Below, one piece after another: positions 15,489-23,832 of a stretch of DNA of 34,503 bases. The translations under genes were made by a program, and so were the position numbers. The notes under the pieces are model-generated. The model had not been told where the DNA came from. It was given only the letters and a program-made list of their open reading frames with translations, and made no database searches. Location of the stretch: NCBI GenBank assembly GCA_003140315.1, contig PLJS01000332.1, positions 1 through 34,503 of the forward strand. The letters run 5' to 3'. Position 1 is the stretch's first letter; each line of letters starts with the position of its first letter. The stretch is from Hyphomicrobiales bacterium. GTDB lineage: Bacteria; Pseudomonadota; Alphaproteobacteria; Rhizobiales; Xanthobacteraceae.

Positions 15489-16334
15489 TCAGGCCTTCAG
15501 ACGCTCATATTCGGCGATAAGGAAGCTGATATAGCTGCGAATGAGGTTACAAAATAGGCGAGCTTCATTCGCTTGCATCGCTACGCCCGTCTTTAGGTCG
15601 GCTCCATGACGGACGCCACCACCTTTGGGAGCCGAGAGATAGCCGTGCAGCGTTGTTGCCCAATTCAACACTTGTTCGAACGTCTTGCCCCTCTGATGCT
15701 TCTTGAGATCGGCAGCGATCTTGTTGAAGTATTTTCCCTCGACGGTCGCGTCGCCGATCCTGACGCCCTCGAACAACAGGGACACCGTTTCGAGCAGCCA
15801 AAGGATTTCTTGTACCGCTTGGCGGTTTTGGCCGGCTGACAGGTAATCGTCGGACTGCTTCAGCGATCGCTGAATCGCGTCTTGCGCCTGCTCCTCGAGC
15901 GACGGGATGTGGTCTGGAACGGCGATAGGAGTGTGAGCACTCTTGGAGATCAGGTTGGGAGGGCTGACCTCATAGCCCGCGCCGTGCTTCGACAAGTAGA
16001 AATTTATCGTCTCGACGTCGGGAACGACAAGCTGCGGGTTTTGATTGTTCAAAGCTGTGCCGGCATCAAAGAAAGCTTCAATGAACATGGGCGCATTGTC
16101 GCTCGCTCCGGTCATGTAATCGCGCAGGTCGCTTTCGGCCCAGCTCAGATTTGAACTTGTGTAGGACGTGCGACCCGCTGCCGCCGCGAAGTAGGTCTTG
16201 TAGTGCTCTAAGATGCGTTGCCGATTACCGTGTTGATTCGCGATCCGACTAATGAGTACGGAAAACTCATTCTGGACGTCCAGCGCGATCGAGCCTGGCG
16301 ACACAAGGCGCCATTGTGGATTGAAGTTCAGCAT
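15489..16334 (-). CDS. Abi-C/HEPN-like abortive infection family protein
   Basis: A 281-residue protein from the ATG at 16334; an in-frame GTG at 16403 would add 23 residues. The N-terminal ~150 residues are unassigned. The C-terminal ~120 residues are all-helical, with a block LKKHQRGKTFEQVLNWATTL, then GGGVRHGADL and NEARLFCNLIRSYISFLIAE, which resembles the C-terminal domain of abortive-infection proteins (Abi-C, HEPN-like). HEPN members are often RNases that kill the infected cell; a clear R-x4-6-H motif is not obvious here, so activity is uncertain. It lies 106 bases upstream of the DUF262 gene on the same strand and may be part of the same defence unit. Confidence 0.6.
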   Translation of the reverse strand: MLNFNPQWRLVSPGSIALDVQNEFSVLISRIANQHGNRQRILEHYKTYFAAAAGRTSYTSSNLSWAESDLRDYMTGASDNAPMFIEAFFDAGTALNNQNPQLVVPDVETINFYLSKHGAGYEVSPPNLISKSAHTPIAVPDHIPSLEEQAQDAIQRSLKQSDDYLSAGQNRQAVQEILWLLETVSLLFEGVRIGDATVEGKYFNKIAADLKKHQRGKTFEQVLNWATTLHGYLSAPKGGGVRHGADLKTGVAMQANEARLFCNLIRSYISFLIAEYERLKA

Positions 16335-16599
16335 CAATCTTTTCGGCTCTGCAAGCTCGCGCCTTGACCCAAGCGACAGCGTGGTCGGGTGGGGCTTCCC
16401 CACAATAGGGTTACATATCCTATGTCATCAGAACAAGAAGTGAACAAAGTCCACGGATATTCCACGTCGGAAGACGCTACTTTCGCGCTCTGTTCTGTTT
16501 CGACTTGCCGAACAGGAAATTGTAAACGGACAGAAAGCCAAGCAATTTCATTGAGGTTGGATGGTGGCGAGAACATCACGCCACCATCCGAAGATGAAG

Positions 16600-17532
16600 T
16601 CATCGCAACTGTTCGGTCAGTAGCGTGTTCAGATGTTCGCGTGCGTTCTGCAGCTCGGTCGCATATCGCTCCAGGTGAGGAAGGCAGGCGTCGGCAAGGG
16701 CGTATCGCAGCCCACCCGAGCTTTCGTCGATTACAAAAACCTTTCTCTTTGTCATGAAGGACAGACATCTCTTTAATTCCTCCTTGGCAACGCTGCGCAA
16801 TACATGTTGTACTTCGGTAAAGAAGTCGTCTTCATCAAATGCGCTACTTGGATCCACGCGATACTGTTTCCAGGCGATGACGGTGATGGCCCAGTAGGGA
16901 GCATGTTCATTAAATTCTTTCGCTGCGGCGCGAGGTGCAGCGGAGACGCTGGCAAGATTATTCAATAAAGTTTTCCACGCCTTGTAGTAATGAGTTTCTA
17001 GAACGACCATAATTTGTCTGAATACATCCGGCCCTTTTTCCTTTAAAATGTGATCGACATCGATGTGTGAGATAGGGAACCTCATGACAAAGATTATGAC
17101 GCTTTTGGCATAGGTCGTGGCTGCAAGGTTAAAATGAGCGGATAGTTTGAAAAGTTTGGTTTGTGGCGGGCGTCCCCGCCTTAGGTGTGGTAAATCCTCG
17201 CGTTCTTGTTTCGCATCCTCCTTACCGGTTTCGTCCAAAAATAGTCCACCGCTGTCGCTAAATTGTTTTACGAGATCGCGTCGCCACTGGCGGATATCCG
17301 GCGCGGTCCAAGTGGGTCCTAATATTCGCCTAATTTCCTCAGGTGAGAAATCGTCTTTGATTAAACCGCTCTCATCTTCTCGCTCTTTCTCAAGCACCAA
17401 AAAAAGAAATCTCCAAAATCTCACTTTATTGTAGCTCACCTCGAACGCGTCATAGAACGCTCGGCTAAACCGCAAGACGTGATCGAACAGCTCTTGGACT
17501 GCCGCGTCTCCGGCAAGTTGCCTAGCATTCAC
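16600..17532 (-). CDS. Hypothetical protein, 310 residues
   Basis: I do not recognise the family. The protein is soluble and mostly helical, with an acidic middle (LDETGKEDAKQEREDLPHLR, ~100-120) followed by a basic RRGRPPQTKLF segment that could contact nucleic acid, and a C-terminal helical region with EELKRCLSFMTKRKVFVIDE that could be a winged helix. The ATG at 17532 starts the frame; the DNA before it is AT-rich and intergenic, so this is probably the first gene of the minus-strand run with the Abi-like, DUF262 and RelA/SpoT genes. It is separated from the Abi-like gene by ~200 bases. Base composition is clearly lower in GC than the chromosome, in keeping with transfer. Confidence 0.6.
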   Translation of the reverse strand: MNARQLAGDAAVQELFDHVLRFSRAFYDAFEVSYNKVRFWRFLFLVLEKEREDESGLIKDDFSPEEIRRILGPTWTAPDIRQWRRDLVKQFSDSGGLFLDETGKEDAKQEREDLPHLRRGRPPQTKLFKLSAHFNLAATTYAKSVIIFVMRFPISHIDVDHILKEKGPDVFRQIMVVLETHYYKAWKTLLNNLASVSAAPRAAAKEFNEHAPYWAITVIAWKQYRVDPSSAFDEDDFFTEVQHVLRSVAKEELKRCLSFMTKRKVFVIDESSGGLRYALADACLPHLERYATELQNAREHLNTLLTEQLR

Positions 17533-17908
17533 GTTAGTTACCCCCGTTTATCGTTCTTGCATTTGTTGGAAATCGGCCCTTCGACTTCCCCAAAATGTTG
17601 CGGCAATCATTTGTGTAAACAACTTTTACGCGTAAGAAAAGTTGCAATTTCTCCGTAAAGGAATAGTTGAATTCCCGAAAAATCAGGCAACGTAGTTCGG
17701 TAGAAATCATAACGTAGAGTCAAATCAAACTGACGCTCTGGAAAACAACAAAAGGCACAGTGCTAGTATTGACTGGTTTACGTCAGCCTTATTGAGCTAT
17801 TTCTGCTAGCACAAAGCCCCGCGACAGAGGGAAAAGCTCTGTGCGGAGCCTCGCCCGGTGAGCTTTACAGCACTCTGGGTATTGGCCGCGAACTCAGGGG
17901 TCCGCGAC
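17533..17908. other. AT-rich intergenic region with inverted repeats
   Basis: No gene is seen. It separates the minus-strand block from plus-strand genes, so it should hold divergent promoters. CAACTTTT (17620-17627) and AAAAGTTG flank ACGCGTAAG, and GTGCTAG / CTAGCAC arms flank about 40 bases near 17759-17812, where a TTGACT box at about 17768 could be a -35 element. All are weak predictions. Confidence 0.4.
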
Positions 17909-18277
17909 ATGACAATAGTACCACAGGAAGCCTTTGATTGGGAAAAGTACAACCGGCGTGTGCGCGAGCGCCTGGGCGGCATCGCCGCTGCTGAAGCTGC
18001 CGCCCGAGCGTACAGCCCGAAGTCGGCTGCGGCACCGCCGGAACACGACGACTTCGAATTCCGCCATAGTCTACCGGGACCGGGTGGCTATTCAGCTTAT
18101 CGACATCGCAGCACCGGAGAGACTCACTTTTTAAAATACGATGGACGCGTTTTCATTGAGTTGCGGGAGAGCGTCCGGGTGCCAAATTGTGAGAGACCAG
18201 TCAACGATACTACTTTCCCCGCTGAGGGGGCACGTGACTGTCCTCAATCTCTCGACGCATTCAGCGTACATCCATGA
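17909..18277 (+). CDS. Hypothetical protein
   Basis: A 122-residue soluble protein starting MTIVPQEAFDWEKYNRRVRE; the ATG at 17909 is preferred over a GTG at 17858. It has a basic N-terminus, an Ala/Pro linker (AAEAAARAYSPKSAAAPPEH), then HSLPGPGGYSAYRHRSTGET and FLKYDGRVFIELRESV, a small beta-rich segment. No known family. The C-terminal ~30 residues look less conserved in composition and may result from decay. It precedes the excisionase-like gene on the same strand. Confidence 0.45.
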   Translation: MTIVPQEAFDWEKYNRRVRERLGGIAAAEAAARAYSPKSAAAPPEHDDFEFRHSLPGPGGYSAYRHRSTGETHFLKYDGRVFIELRESVRVPNCERPVNDTTFPAEGARDCPQSLDAFSVHP

Positions 18278-18312
18278 AAGGCGAAGCGCCGGCGGGGGAT
18301 CGAATATAAGTC

Positions 18313-18780
18313 GTGCCGACTCGATGCAAGCATGTTCATACGGTGCGTAGGCGGTTAGCCGATGATCGAATTGAGACGCATCGGTACTTCCGACCTTCAG
18401 GCGAACGATTGCTTGGTGCACCCGGCACGGAAGAGTTTCGCGTGAGCTATCTAGTCGCAAAGCGCAATCACGAAAGACGGCAGAAGTTGCGCTCGGGCGC
18501 TGAATCCGAAGTGCGGCAACATATCCAGCCGATGACTCCGATAGCGACCGACCAAGAAGCCGCGCGCAAGGACCTGCTGACAGTCGAAGAGGTGGTGGAT
18601 CGGTATAGGAGGCTGATCTCGCTAGGTACGTTGCGGAATTGGCGTGCGTTGCGAATAGGTCCGTCGTTTGTCAAAGTTGGGAGGGCCGTGCTGTATCCTA
18701 AACGCGTGCTCGATGAGTGGGATAAAGCTAATACGGTGATATGTGATGCGCCGAAATTGGCACCCGATGACGAGCCGTGA
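18313..18780 (+). CDS. Excisionase-like helix-turn-helix protein with integrase-type N-terminus
   Basis: A 155-residue protein from a GTG start. The first ~45 residues ([20 protein letters not shown] then [15 protein letters not shown]) resemble the short N-terminal arm found before tyrosine integrases of alphaproteobacterial islands. Residues ~88-140 ([20 protein letters not shown], then [20 protein letters not shown]) are a MerR/excisionase-type helix-turn-helix. The two parts suggest a fusion, or the remains of an integrase joined to an excisionase. Excisionases bend DNA at element ends and direct integrase to cut the element out; the gene lies ~110 bases from the truncated radC, where the attachment site should be. 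Confidence 0.6.
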   Translation: MPTRCKHVHTVRRRLADDRIETHRYFRPSGERLLGAPGTEEFRVSYLVAKRNHERRQKLRSGAESEVRQHIQPMTPIATDQEAARKDLLTVEEVVDRYRRLISLGTLRNWRALRIGPSFVKVGRAVLYPKRVLDEWDKANTVICDAPKLAPDDEP

Positions 18781-18892
18781 GGTAACGGGATTTTCCTGTA
18801 GCTCGCCCTCTACCGTCCCCGATCACGGCTCCCATTCGGAGTTTGCGCCTCTGAAAGAGCTTGTTTTTCAATACGATAAGGCAGGACAATGC

Positions 18893-19057
18893 CTCTTGCA
18901 CAATCACCCCTCGGGCGACCCGACGCCGTCGCGTGCAGACATCGACATGACCAAGGCGATCATCGAAGTCGCCAAGCCCTTGGGCATCAACGTCTACGAC
19001 CACATCATCGTCGGCAAGGACGGACACGCGAGCCTCGAAGGGCTGCGGCTGATCTGA
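18893..19057 (+). pseudogene. radC: radC, 3' fragment only
   Basis: The last ~54 codons of a RadC/JAB-domain protein: [40 protein letters not shown] and [10 protein letters not shown]. The HNHPSG metal-binding motif is present, but the ~170 upstream codons of a normal ~230-residue RadC are gone and are replaced by unrelated sequence from the mobile half. An open frame reaches back to 18743, but its start region is not RadC. The missing 5' part may lie at the other end of the island. Confidence 0.85.
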
Positions 19058-19080
19058 AGCGCGGTCGCGCGCGCTGCGCC

Positions 19081-19995
19081 TCAGTCGCCGTCTTGCAGGA
19101 CGGAGGCGATGAATTCTCCCGCGCGCGCGATCGCCGCAGTGGCGCTGGGCAACAGGCCGGCGTGAAGCTGGAATGCGTGCCAGCGCGCGGGCTCGATCTC
19201 GCAGCGGACCGTGACACCCGCGCCTTGGAGCGCATCGCGCAGCCGCTCGGCGTCGCTAAGGAGCATCTCATCGCCTCCCACCTGGATCAGTGTCGGCGGA
19301 AGGCCGGTAAGATCGCCGTGGATCGGGGAGGCCAATGGATCGGCGGCGTCCGTCCCGGCGAGATAATGGCGCGCGCAGGCGGCAAGCCACGACGCGCTCA
19401 ACATGGCGTCGCCTTTGGCGAGTTCATCGCGCTGCGGCAGCGCGAGGTCGACCCAGGGCGAAAACAGAACGAGCGCGGCAGGCGGCTTGATTCCGCGTTG
19501 ACGGGCCGCGAGTGCGGTCGCCAATGCCAACCCGCCGCCGGCGGAATCGCCCGCGATGACGACCGGGCCCCCTTCGGCGAGCGCCCGATAGCAGGACAGA
19601 GCGTCCTCGACAGCCGCCGGGAATGAATGCTCGGGCGCGAGACGATAGTTGGCGGCGAACACGGGTAGGGTGCGGGCGAGGCGCAAGGTCATGGCGCGGT
19701 GCGTCGCGGGGGAGCCTGCGCAATAGCCGCCGCCGTGCAGATAGAGGATCGTGCCCTTTGCGGTGGCCGCCGGATCGCGCAACCACTCGCCGCCGACGCC
19801 GCCGATCACGCCGGACTGGATCGCGACCCCGCGTGCCGGCCGGGCCGAGCGCGACAGTTGGTGCAGCCACCAGCGTTGCCACGCAACCGGCACGTTCGGC
19901 GACAGAGCGGGCTTGAGGACAATCCGCAGGCCGATGCGGAGCATGACCGCGACCAGCCGCTCGCGCGTGCTGGATTGCGCCCTAGCGGCCGACAT
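19081..19995 (-). CDS. HSL-family alpha/beta-hydrolase (esterase)
   Basis: A 304-residue esterase of the hormone-sensitive lipase family. The oxyanion motif HGGG is at 87-90, the nucleophile Ser151 is in GDSAGG, the acid is Asp242 in VGGDEMLL, and the base is His273 in RWHAFQ. It cleaves carboxylic esters in the cytosol. Its start lies 14 bases inside the end of the monooxygenase gene, so the two are translated together. As Baeyer-Villiger enzymes turn ketones into esters or lactones, this esterase is well placed to open the product. The substrate is unknown. Confidence 0.92.
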   Translation of the reverse strand: MSAARAQSSTRERLVAVMLRIGLRIVLKPALSPNVPVAWQRWWLHQLSRSARPARGVAIQSGVIGGVGGEWLRDPAATAKGTILYLHGGGYCAGSPATHRAMTLRLARTLPVFAANYRLAPEHSFPAAVEDALSCYRALAEGGPVVIAGDSAGGGLALATALAARQRGIKPPAALVLFSPWVDLALPQRDELAKGDAMLSASWLAACARHYLAGTDAADPLASPIHGDLTGLPPTLIQVGGDEMLLSDAERLRDALQGAGVTVRCEIEPARWHAFQLHAGLLPSATAAIARAGEFIASVLQDGD

Positions 19996-21448
19996 AGTCG
20001 TTCCACTTTGGCGCGTGGGTCTTCAGCCTGAACTCAAGCGTATAGCCGGGCCAGTTGGTGACGTTTTTCCCCGCCGCCGTAAGATACCAGCTCGTGCAGC
20101 CCTTGGCCCATACGGTGCGCTTGAGGCGATGCTGCAGGCGCGCGTTGGAGCGGTCCTGGACTTCCTGGCGAACCTCGAGCGTGCGGACCGCATCGGCGTT
20201 CAGGCGCTTGAGGCATGCGATGACGTAACCGATTTGACACTCGATCATGTAGACGATCGAGTTGTGCGCCAGGTTCGTGTTCGGGCCGTAGAGCATGAAG
20301 AAATTGGGAAATCCCGCGACCGCGATACCGAGATGCGCCTGCGCTCCGTCGTTCCAGACTTGATGCAGGTCGAGCCCCGCGCGGCCCGTGATCGTGATCG
20401 GAGCAAGGAAGTCGGTCGCCGCAAAGCCGGTTGCGAAAATGATGCAGTCGATCTTCCGCTCGCTCCCGTCCGCGGCGACGATCGCGTCCGATCGCACGTC
20501 TTTGATGGCGTCGGTCACGATTTCGACGTTCGGCCGATCCATCGCAGGATAGAAATCGTTCGAGAGCAGGATGCGCTTGCAGCCGATGCGGTAGCTCGGC
20601 ACGAGGCGTCGCCGCTTGTCCGGGTCCTTCACGCCCGCGTGCAGATGGCGAAAGAAGGCGGACCGCTTCACCCGCAGCGCCGCCGGCCACGCCACGAACG
20701 CGAACGCCGCCCATTCGTGGCGAACATAAGTGAGCAGGCGGCTGAGCCAGAGCGCACCCGGGACACGGCTGAACAACGATTTCTGCCAGCGCGGATAGGT
20801 CCTGTCGGGCTTCGGCAGCACATAGGCGGCGGAGCGCTGGAACACCGTCAGCTTGCCCGCCAGCGGCGCGATCGCCGGCACGAACTGGATCGCGCTTGCG
20901 CCGGTTCCGATCACCGCGATGGTCTTGCCGCGCAGGTCGTAGTCATGGCGCCACTCGGCGGAATGGAAAACCGCACCGGAAAAACTCTCGATGCCCGGCA
21001 GGCGCGGACGGAAAGGACGATTGAGCTGACCGGTCGCGGTGACCAGCGACTGCGCTTCGAACATCTCCCCGTCGCGCGTGCGGACCATCCAAAGAGATGA
21101 CGCTTCGTCCCAATGCGCCTCCGTCACCTCCGTGCGAAGGCGAATGTGCGGCTCAAGACCGTGGCGTCGCGCGCAATGCGCCAGGTAGTCCAGGATGTCG
21201 CCTTGGCTGGCGTATTTCTCCGGCCAATCCGGGCGCGGCGCGAACGAGAAGGAATAAAGATGAGACGGCACGTCGCAGGCCGCTCCGGGGTAGTGATTGT
21301 CCCGCCAGACGCCGCCGACCGAGTCCGATTTCTCCAGGATCTCGAAATCGTTCAGGCCGGATTGTTTCAGCTTGATGCCGAGCCCGATGCCGCCGAACCC
21401 GGCCCCGATGATGACGACCCGTGTCCGCGTCGGACCGCTGTCGATCAT
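19982..21448 (-). CDS. FAD-dependent monooxygenase, Baeyer-Villiger type
   Basis: A 488-residue flavoprotein. The FAD-binding fold starts VVIIGAGFGGIG near residue 10, followed by GGVWRDNHYPGAACDVPSHL, a typical block of this family. FSGAVFHSAEWRHD matches the Baeyer-Villiger fingerprint FxGxxxHxxxW(P/D) except for Arg at the last position. IGTGASAIQFVPAIA is the NADPH-binding site, and YGPNTNLAHNSIVYM is a conserved late block. The reaction would be NADPH- and O2-dependent conversion of a ketone to an ester. The start at 21448 has AGGAGA upstream; a longer frame to 21619 crosses the divergent promoter region. It forms an operon with the esterase. Confidence 0.9.
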   Translation of the reverse strand: MIDSGPTRTRVVIIGAGFGGIGLGIKLKQSGLNDFEILEKSDSVGGVWRDNHYPGAACDVPSHLYSFSFAPRPDWPEKYASQGDILDYLAHCARRHGLEPHIRLRTEVTEAHWDEASSLWMVRTRDGEMFEAQSLVTATGQLNRPFRPRLPGIESFSGAVFHSAEWRHDYDLRGKTIAVIGTGASAIQFVPAIAPLAGKLTVFQRSAAYVLPKPDRTYPRWQKSLFSRVPGALWLSRLLTYVRHEWAAFAFVAWPAALRVKRSAFFRHLHAGVKDPDKRRRLVPSYRIGCKRILLSNDFYPAMDRPNVEIVTDAIKDVRSDAIVAADGSERKIDCIIFATGFAATDFLAPITITGRAGLDLHQVWNDGAQAHLGIAVAGFPNFFMLYGPNTNLAHNSIVYMIECQIGYVIACLKRLNADAVRTLEVRQEVQDRSNARLQHRLKRTVWAKGCTSWYLTAAGKNVTNWPGYTLEFRLKTHAPKWNDYVGR

Positions 21449-21573
21449 CCGGTCTCCTCTGCTGGCGCGTGACCCTTGGCTCTCGCCGGGTGGTTCTATT
21501 GAGGGGTCTTGCGCTTCGCAAGCGGCCCGGTCACTCATGAACCGCATCATGGCCGGACAGGGGACGTCGTGCG

Positions 21574-22398
21574 ATGCGTATAATTCGCGGCAGGAGGGCC
21601 TTGGTGACCGGCGCGGCATCCGGGATCGGCCGCGCGATCGCGTTGGAGCTCGCGAAAGAGGGCGCCGATCTCTTCCTGATCGACATCAACGCGGAAGGGC
21701 TTGAAGCCGCCGCGCGCGAGGCGCGCCACCATGGCGTCGAGGCCGTGACCGACATCTGCGATCTCGCCGAGCCCGCCGCGATCAGCGCCAGCGTCAAACG
21801 CCTTCTCGCCGCCTGGGGCAGGCTCGACATCCTCATCAACAATGCCGGTGTCAGCTATTACGGCGAAACCCATCTCATGACGGAGGCGCAATGGCGGGGG
21901 ACGATCGCGGTCAATCTGCTGGCGCCGATCCAGTTGTTCCGCGAGCTGCTTCCGACGCTCGCCGCGGCCGACGAAGCCCACGTTCTCAATGTTTGCAGCA
22001 TGTTCGGCTTGGCGCCGTGGCGGAAGGTCGCCGCCTATCAGACCAGCAAGCACGGGCTGGTCGGGTTCACCGCCGCCCTGTCGGCTGAATATCGCCGCGA
22101 CAATTTCGGCGTGACGGCGCTGTGTCCGGGATTCGTGCAGACGGCCCTGCTCACCGAGATGCCGACCGACGGTGTCGGCGAGCGGCGCAGCGTGCCGTCA
22201 TGGATTTGCGCGACGCCGGAGCAGGTCGCCGTCAAGGCGCTGCGCGCGATCCGCAGGAATCGCGCGATCGTGGTCATCACGCCGGTGGCGCATCTGCACT
22301 GGCGGCTGACGCGGTTGTGTCCCGGTCTCGTGTGGTGGTTCTTGCGCGAGGGCTGGCGCCGGCGCGGAAGGATTGTGGTTCAGGCGACGAGCACCTGA
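21574..22398 (+). CDS. Short-chain dehydrogenase/reductase
   Basis: A 274-residue classical SDR. The nucleotide motif is TGAASGIG (12-19), NNAG is at 89-92, and the catalytic set is Ser142 with Tyr155 and Lys159 in YQTSK. An Asp at the end of the second strand (LFLIDIN) favours NAD(H). The C-terminal ~40 residues (HLHWRLTRLCPGLVWWFLRE) are hydrophobic and basic and may touch the membrane. It is divergent from the monooxygenase across 125 bases and could oxidise an alcohol to the ketone that enzyme uses, giving an alcohol-ketone-ester-acid sequence; this is inference from context. Confidence 0.92.
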   Translation: MRIIRGRRALVTGAASGIGRAIALELAKEGADLFLIDINAEGLEAAAREARHHGVEAVTDICDLAEPAAISASVKRLLAAWGRLDILINNAGVSYYGETHLMTEAQWRGTIAVNLLAPIQLFRELLPTLAAADEAHVLNVCSMFGLAPWRKVAAYQTSKHGLVGFTAALSAEYRRDNFGVTALCPGFVQTALLTEMPTDGVGERRSVPSWICATPEQVAVKALRAIRRNRAIVVITPVAHLHWRLTRLCPGLVWWFLREGWRRRGRIVVQATST

Positions 22399-22446
22399 TC
22401 GACGATTACGGCTTCACCATCACCGGCAGCATCGCCGGAACGCGTT

Positions 22447-23106
22447 TCAGGCGCTCCGTTCGTTTTCATCGACCTTTCCGTCCTTGACCCATCGCGCCCA
22501 ATTCGGCCGCACCATCTCGAACCGGTCGGATGTCTTTGAATACCAACGCGCCGCATGCATGGCACCGAACAGTTCAAGCTTCGGCGTATCGACCAGAGCG
22601 CGCTCCGCATCCAGTACGTAGCGATCGGCTACATAGGCATTAGCGACCTCGCCGAAAACGATCGCCTGATGTGGGCCGAACGACAGCGACGTCAGCAGAC
22701 GGCACTCAAACGCCACGGGGCTTTCGGCAATGCGCGGCGGCTTGACGGCGATCGAAGGCGCCGTTTCCAGCTTCGCAAGCTGCAGCTCGTTCCGGCCCGG
22801 CGGAGCATCGATGCAAGTGATGTTCATCGCCTCGGCCAAGGCTTCGGGCACCAGGTTCACGACGAACTCTTTGGTGACGAAGATATTGTCGGCCGTGTCC
22901 TTCAGGCGACCCTCCGGGTGCGGCAGCACGGCGATCATGATGACGGGAGGATCGTGCCCTACGACGTTGAAGAGACTGTATGGCGCCGCGTTCAGCACGC
23001 CGTCGGAATTGAGCGTCGTCACGATCGCGATAGGCCTCGGCACAACGGTGCCGAGCAGAAGCTCATAGCGATCCATCGGCTTCATCGACGGCAAGTCGAA
23101 TTGCAT
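22447..23106 (-). CDS. Flavin reductase-like FMN-binding protein
   Basis: A 219-residue protein of the flavin reductase-like family. The FMN-binding region PRPIAIVTTLNSDGVLNAAP then YSLFNVVGHDPPVIMIAV (~24-62) is typical, with EFVVNLVPEALAEAMNIT (~81-98) following. Members reduce flavin or bind FMN for other redox work, often supplying reduced flavin to a monooxygenase. It starts at 23106 after a GGGGGG stretch and lies 22 bases after the secreted inhibitor-like gene, so the two may be co-transcribed. The C-terminus PNWARWVKDGKVDENERSA is charged. Confidence 0.88.
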   Translation of the reverse strand: MQFDLPSMKPMDRYELLLGTVVPRPIAIVTTLNSDGVLNAAPYSLFNVVGHDPPVIMIAVLPHPEGRLKDTADNIFVTKEFVVNLVPEALAEAMNITCIDAPPGRNELQLAKLETAPSIAVKPPRIAESPVAFECRLLTSLSFGPHQAIVFGEVANAYVADRYVLDAERALVDTPKLELFGAMHAARWYSKTSDRFEMVRPNWARWVKDGKVDENERSA

Positions 23107-23128
23107 CGCGCCCCCCGGGATCGTGTCG

Positions 23129-23815
23129 CTACGGCTTCACCAGCACCAACGGCGGCCGCATCGCCGGAATGCGGTTCCAGGCGTTCGGCTCGTTCTCCTC
23201 GAAACGCCACGCGTCGCCTTTGGCGTTGAGCATCACGAATTGTCCGCGGTCGAGTTTCCAGCCGACCGGCGCAAAGCGCGTGATCAGCGCATCGCAGCCG
23301 GGATTGAGCGTGAGCACGAAGCTATCGGCGTCGTAGGCGGTGTTGCCGAGCGTCAACCCACAGATCGGCTTGGCGCCGCCGCGCGTGAAGGCCCAGTCGC
23401 CGAACAGGTCGTCGGGGATGTGGTCCTTGCCGCTGGCGGCGAGCGTCTGCAGGAAATAGTGGGTGTAGCTCGGCGTCGTCTCGTACATGCCGTTTTCGAC
23501 CTCGGTCAGTTCGAGCAGCACCAGCCCTTTCTGATCCACGAGCTTGAGCGCGTCGTCGCTTCCCATGGTCCAGGCCGCGATCGCGCGCAGATCGGGAAAA
23601 GCGTCGCCGCAATTGCCCGCAAGCGTGGCGGAGCGGCCGGGCGCCGCCGCATCGAGCTTGAACGTCACCTGACAGCGCCGGTCGCGCTCGGGATTGGAGA
23701 GTTCCCACACACCGACGAGGGCCTTGGCGGCTTCGCTCGGCGGCGGCAGCGCGCCTTGGGCGAGGGCGCTGTTCGCCCAAAGCAGAGCAACAATGCCGAC
23801 GATGGATTTGATCAT
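23129..23815 (-). CDS. Secreted AprI/Inh-like protein, two repeats
   Basis: A 228-residue protein with a signal peptide (MIKSIVGIVALLWANSALAQ) cleaved near residue 20; the start at 23815 is the one that gives it. The mature protein has an AprI/Inh-type domain, ALVGVWELSNPERDRRCQVT through NCGDAF and AAWTMGSDDALKLVDQKG, and a second similar half, LFGDWAFTRGGAKPICGLTL through LNPGCDALITRFAPVGWKLD. Each half has a Cys pair and the Gly-x-Trp start of this beta-barrel inhibitor family (PF02974), which blocks serralysin-type metalloproteases. No protease gene is near, so the target is unknown and a different periplasmic role is possible. Confidence 0.75.
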   Translation of the reverse strand: MIKSIVGIVALLWANSALAQGALPPPSEAAKALVGVWELSNPERDRRCQVTFKLDAAAPGRSATLAGNCGDAFPDLRAIAAWTMGSDDALKLVDQKGLVLLELTEVENGMYETTPSYTHYFLQTLAASGKDHIPDDLFGDWAFTRGGAKPICGLTLGNTAYDADSFVLTLNPGCDALITRFAPVGWKLDRGQFVMLNAKGDAWRFEENEPNAWNRIPAMRPPLVLVKP

Positions 23816-23832
23816 GCGCAAATCTAACATGT

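Noticed and set aside
16423-16757. Plus-strand frame between the Abi-like and 310-residue genes
   Set aside because: It is antisense to the end of the 310-residue gene and has no ribosome site; the region 16404-16599 is left as intergenic.
18781-18892. tRNA gene as integration site
   Set aside because: No cloverleaf, T-loop or CCA-like end is visible between the excisionase-like gene and the radC fragment.
19751-21100. 449-codon plus-strand frame opposite the monooxygenase and esterase
   Set aside because: Antisense shadow of two well-supported genes; low-complexity Arg-rich sequence.
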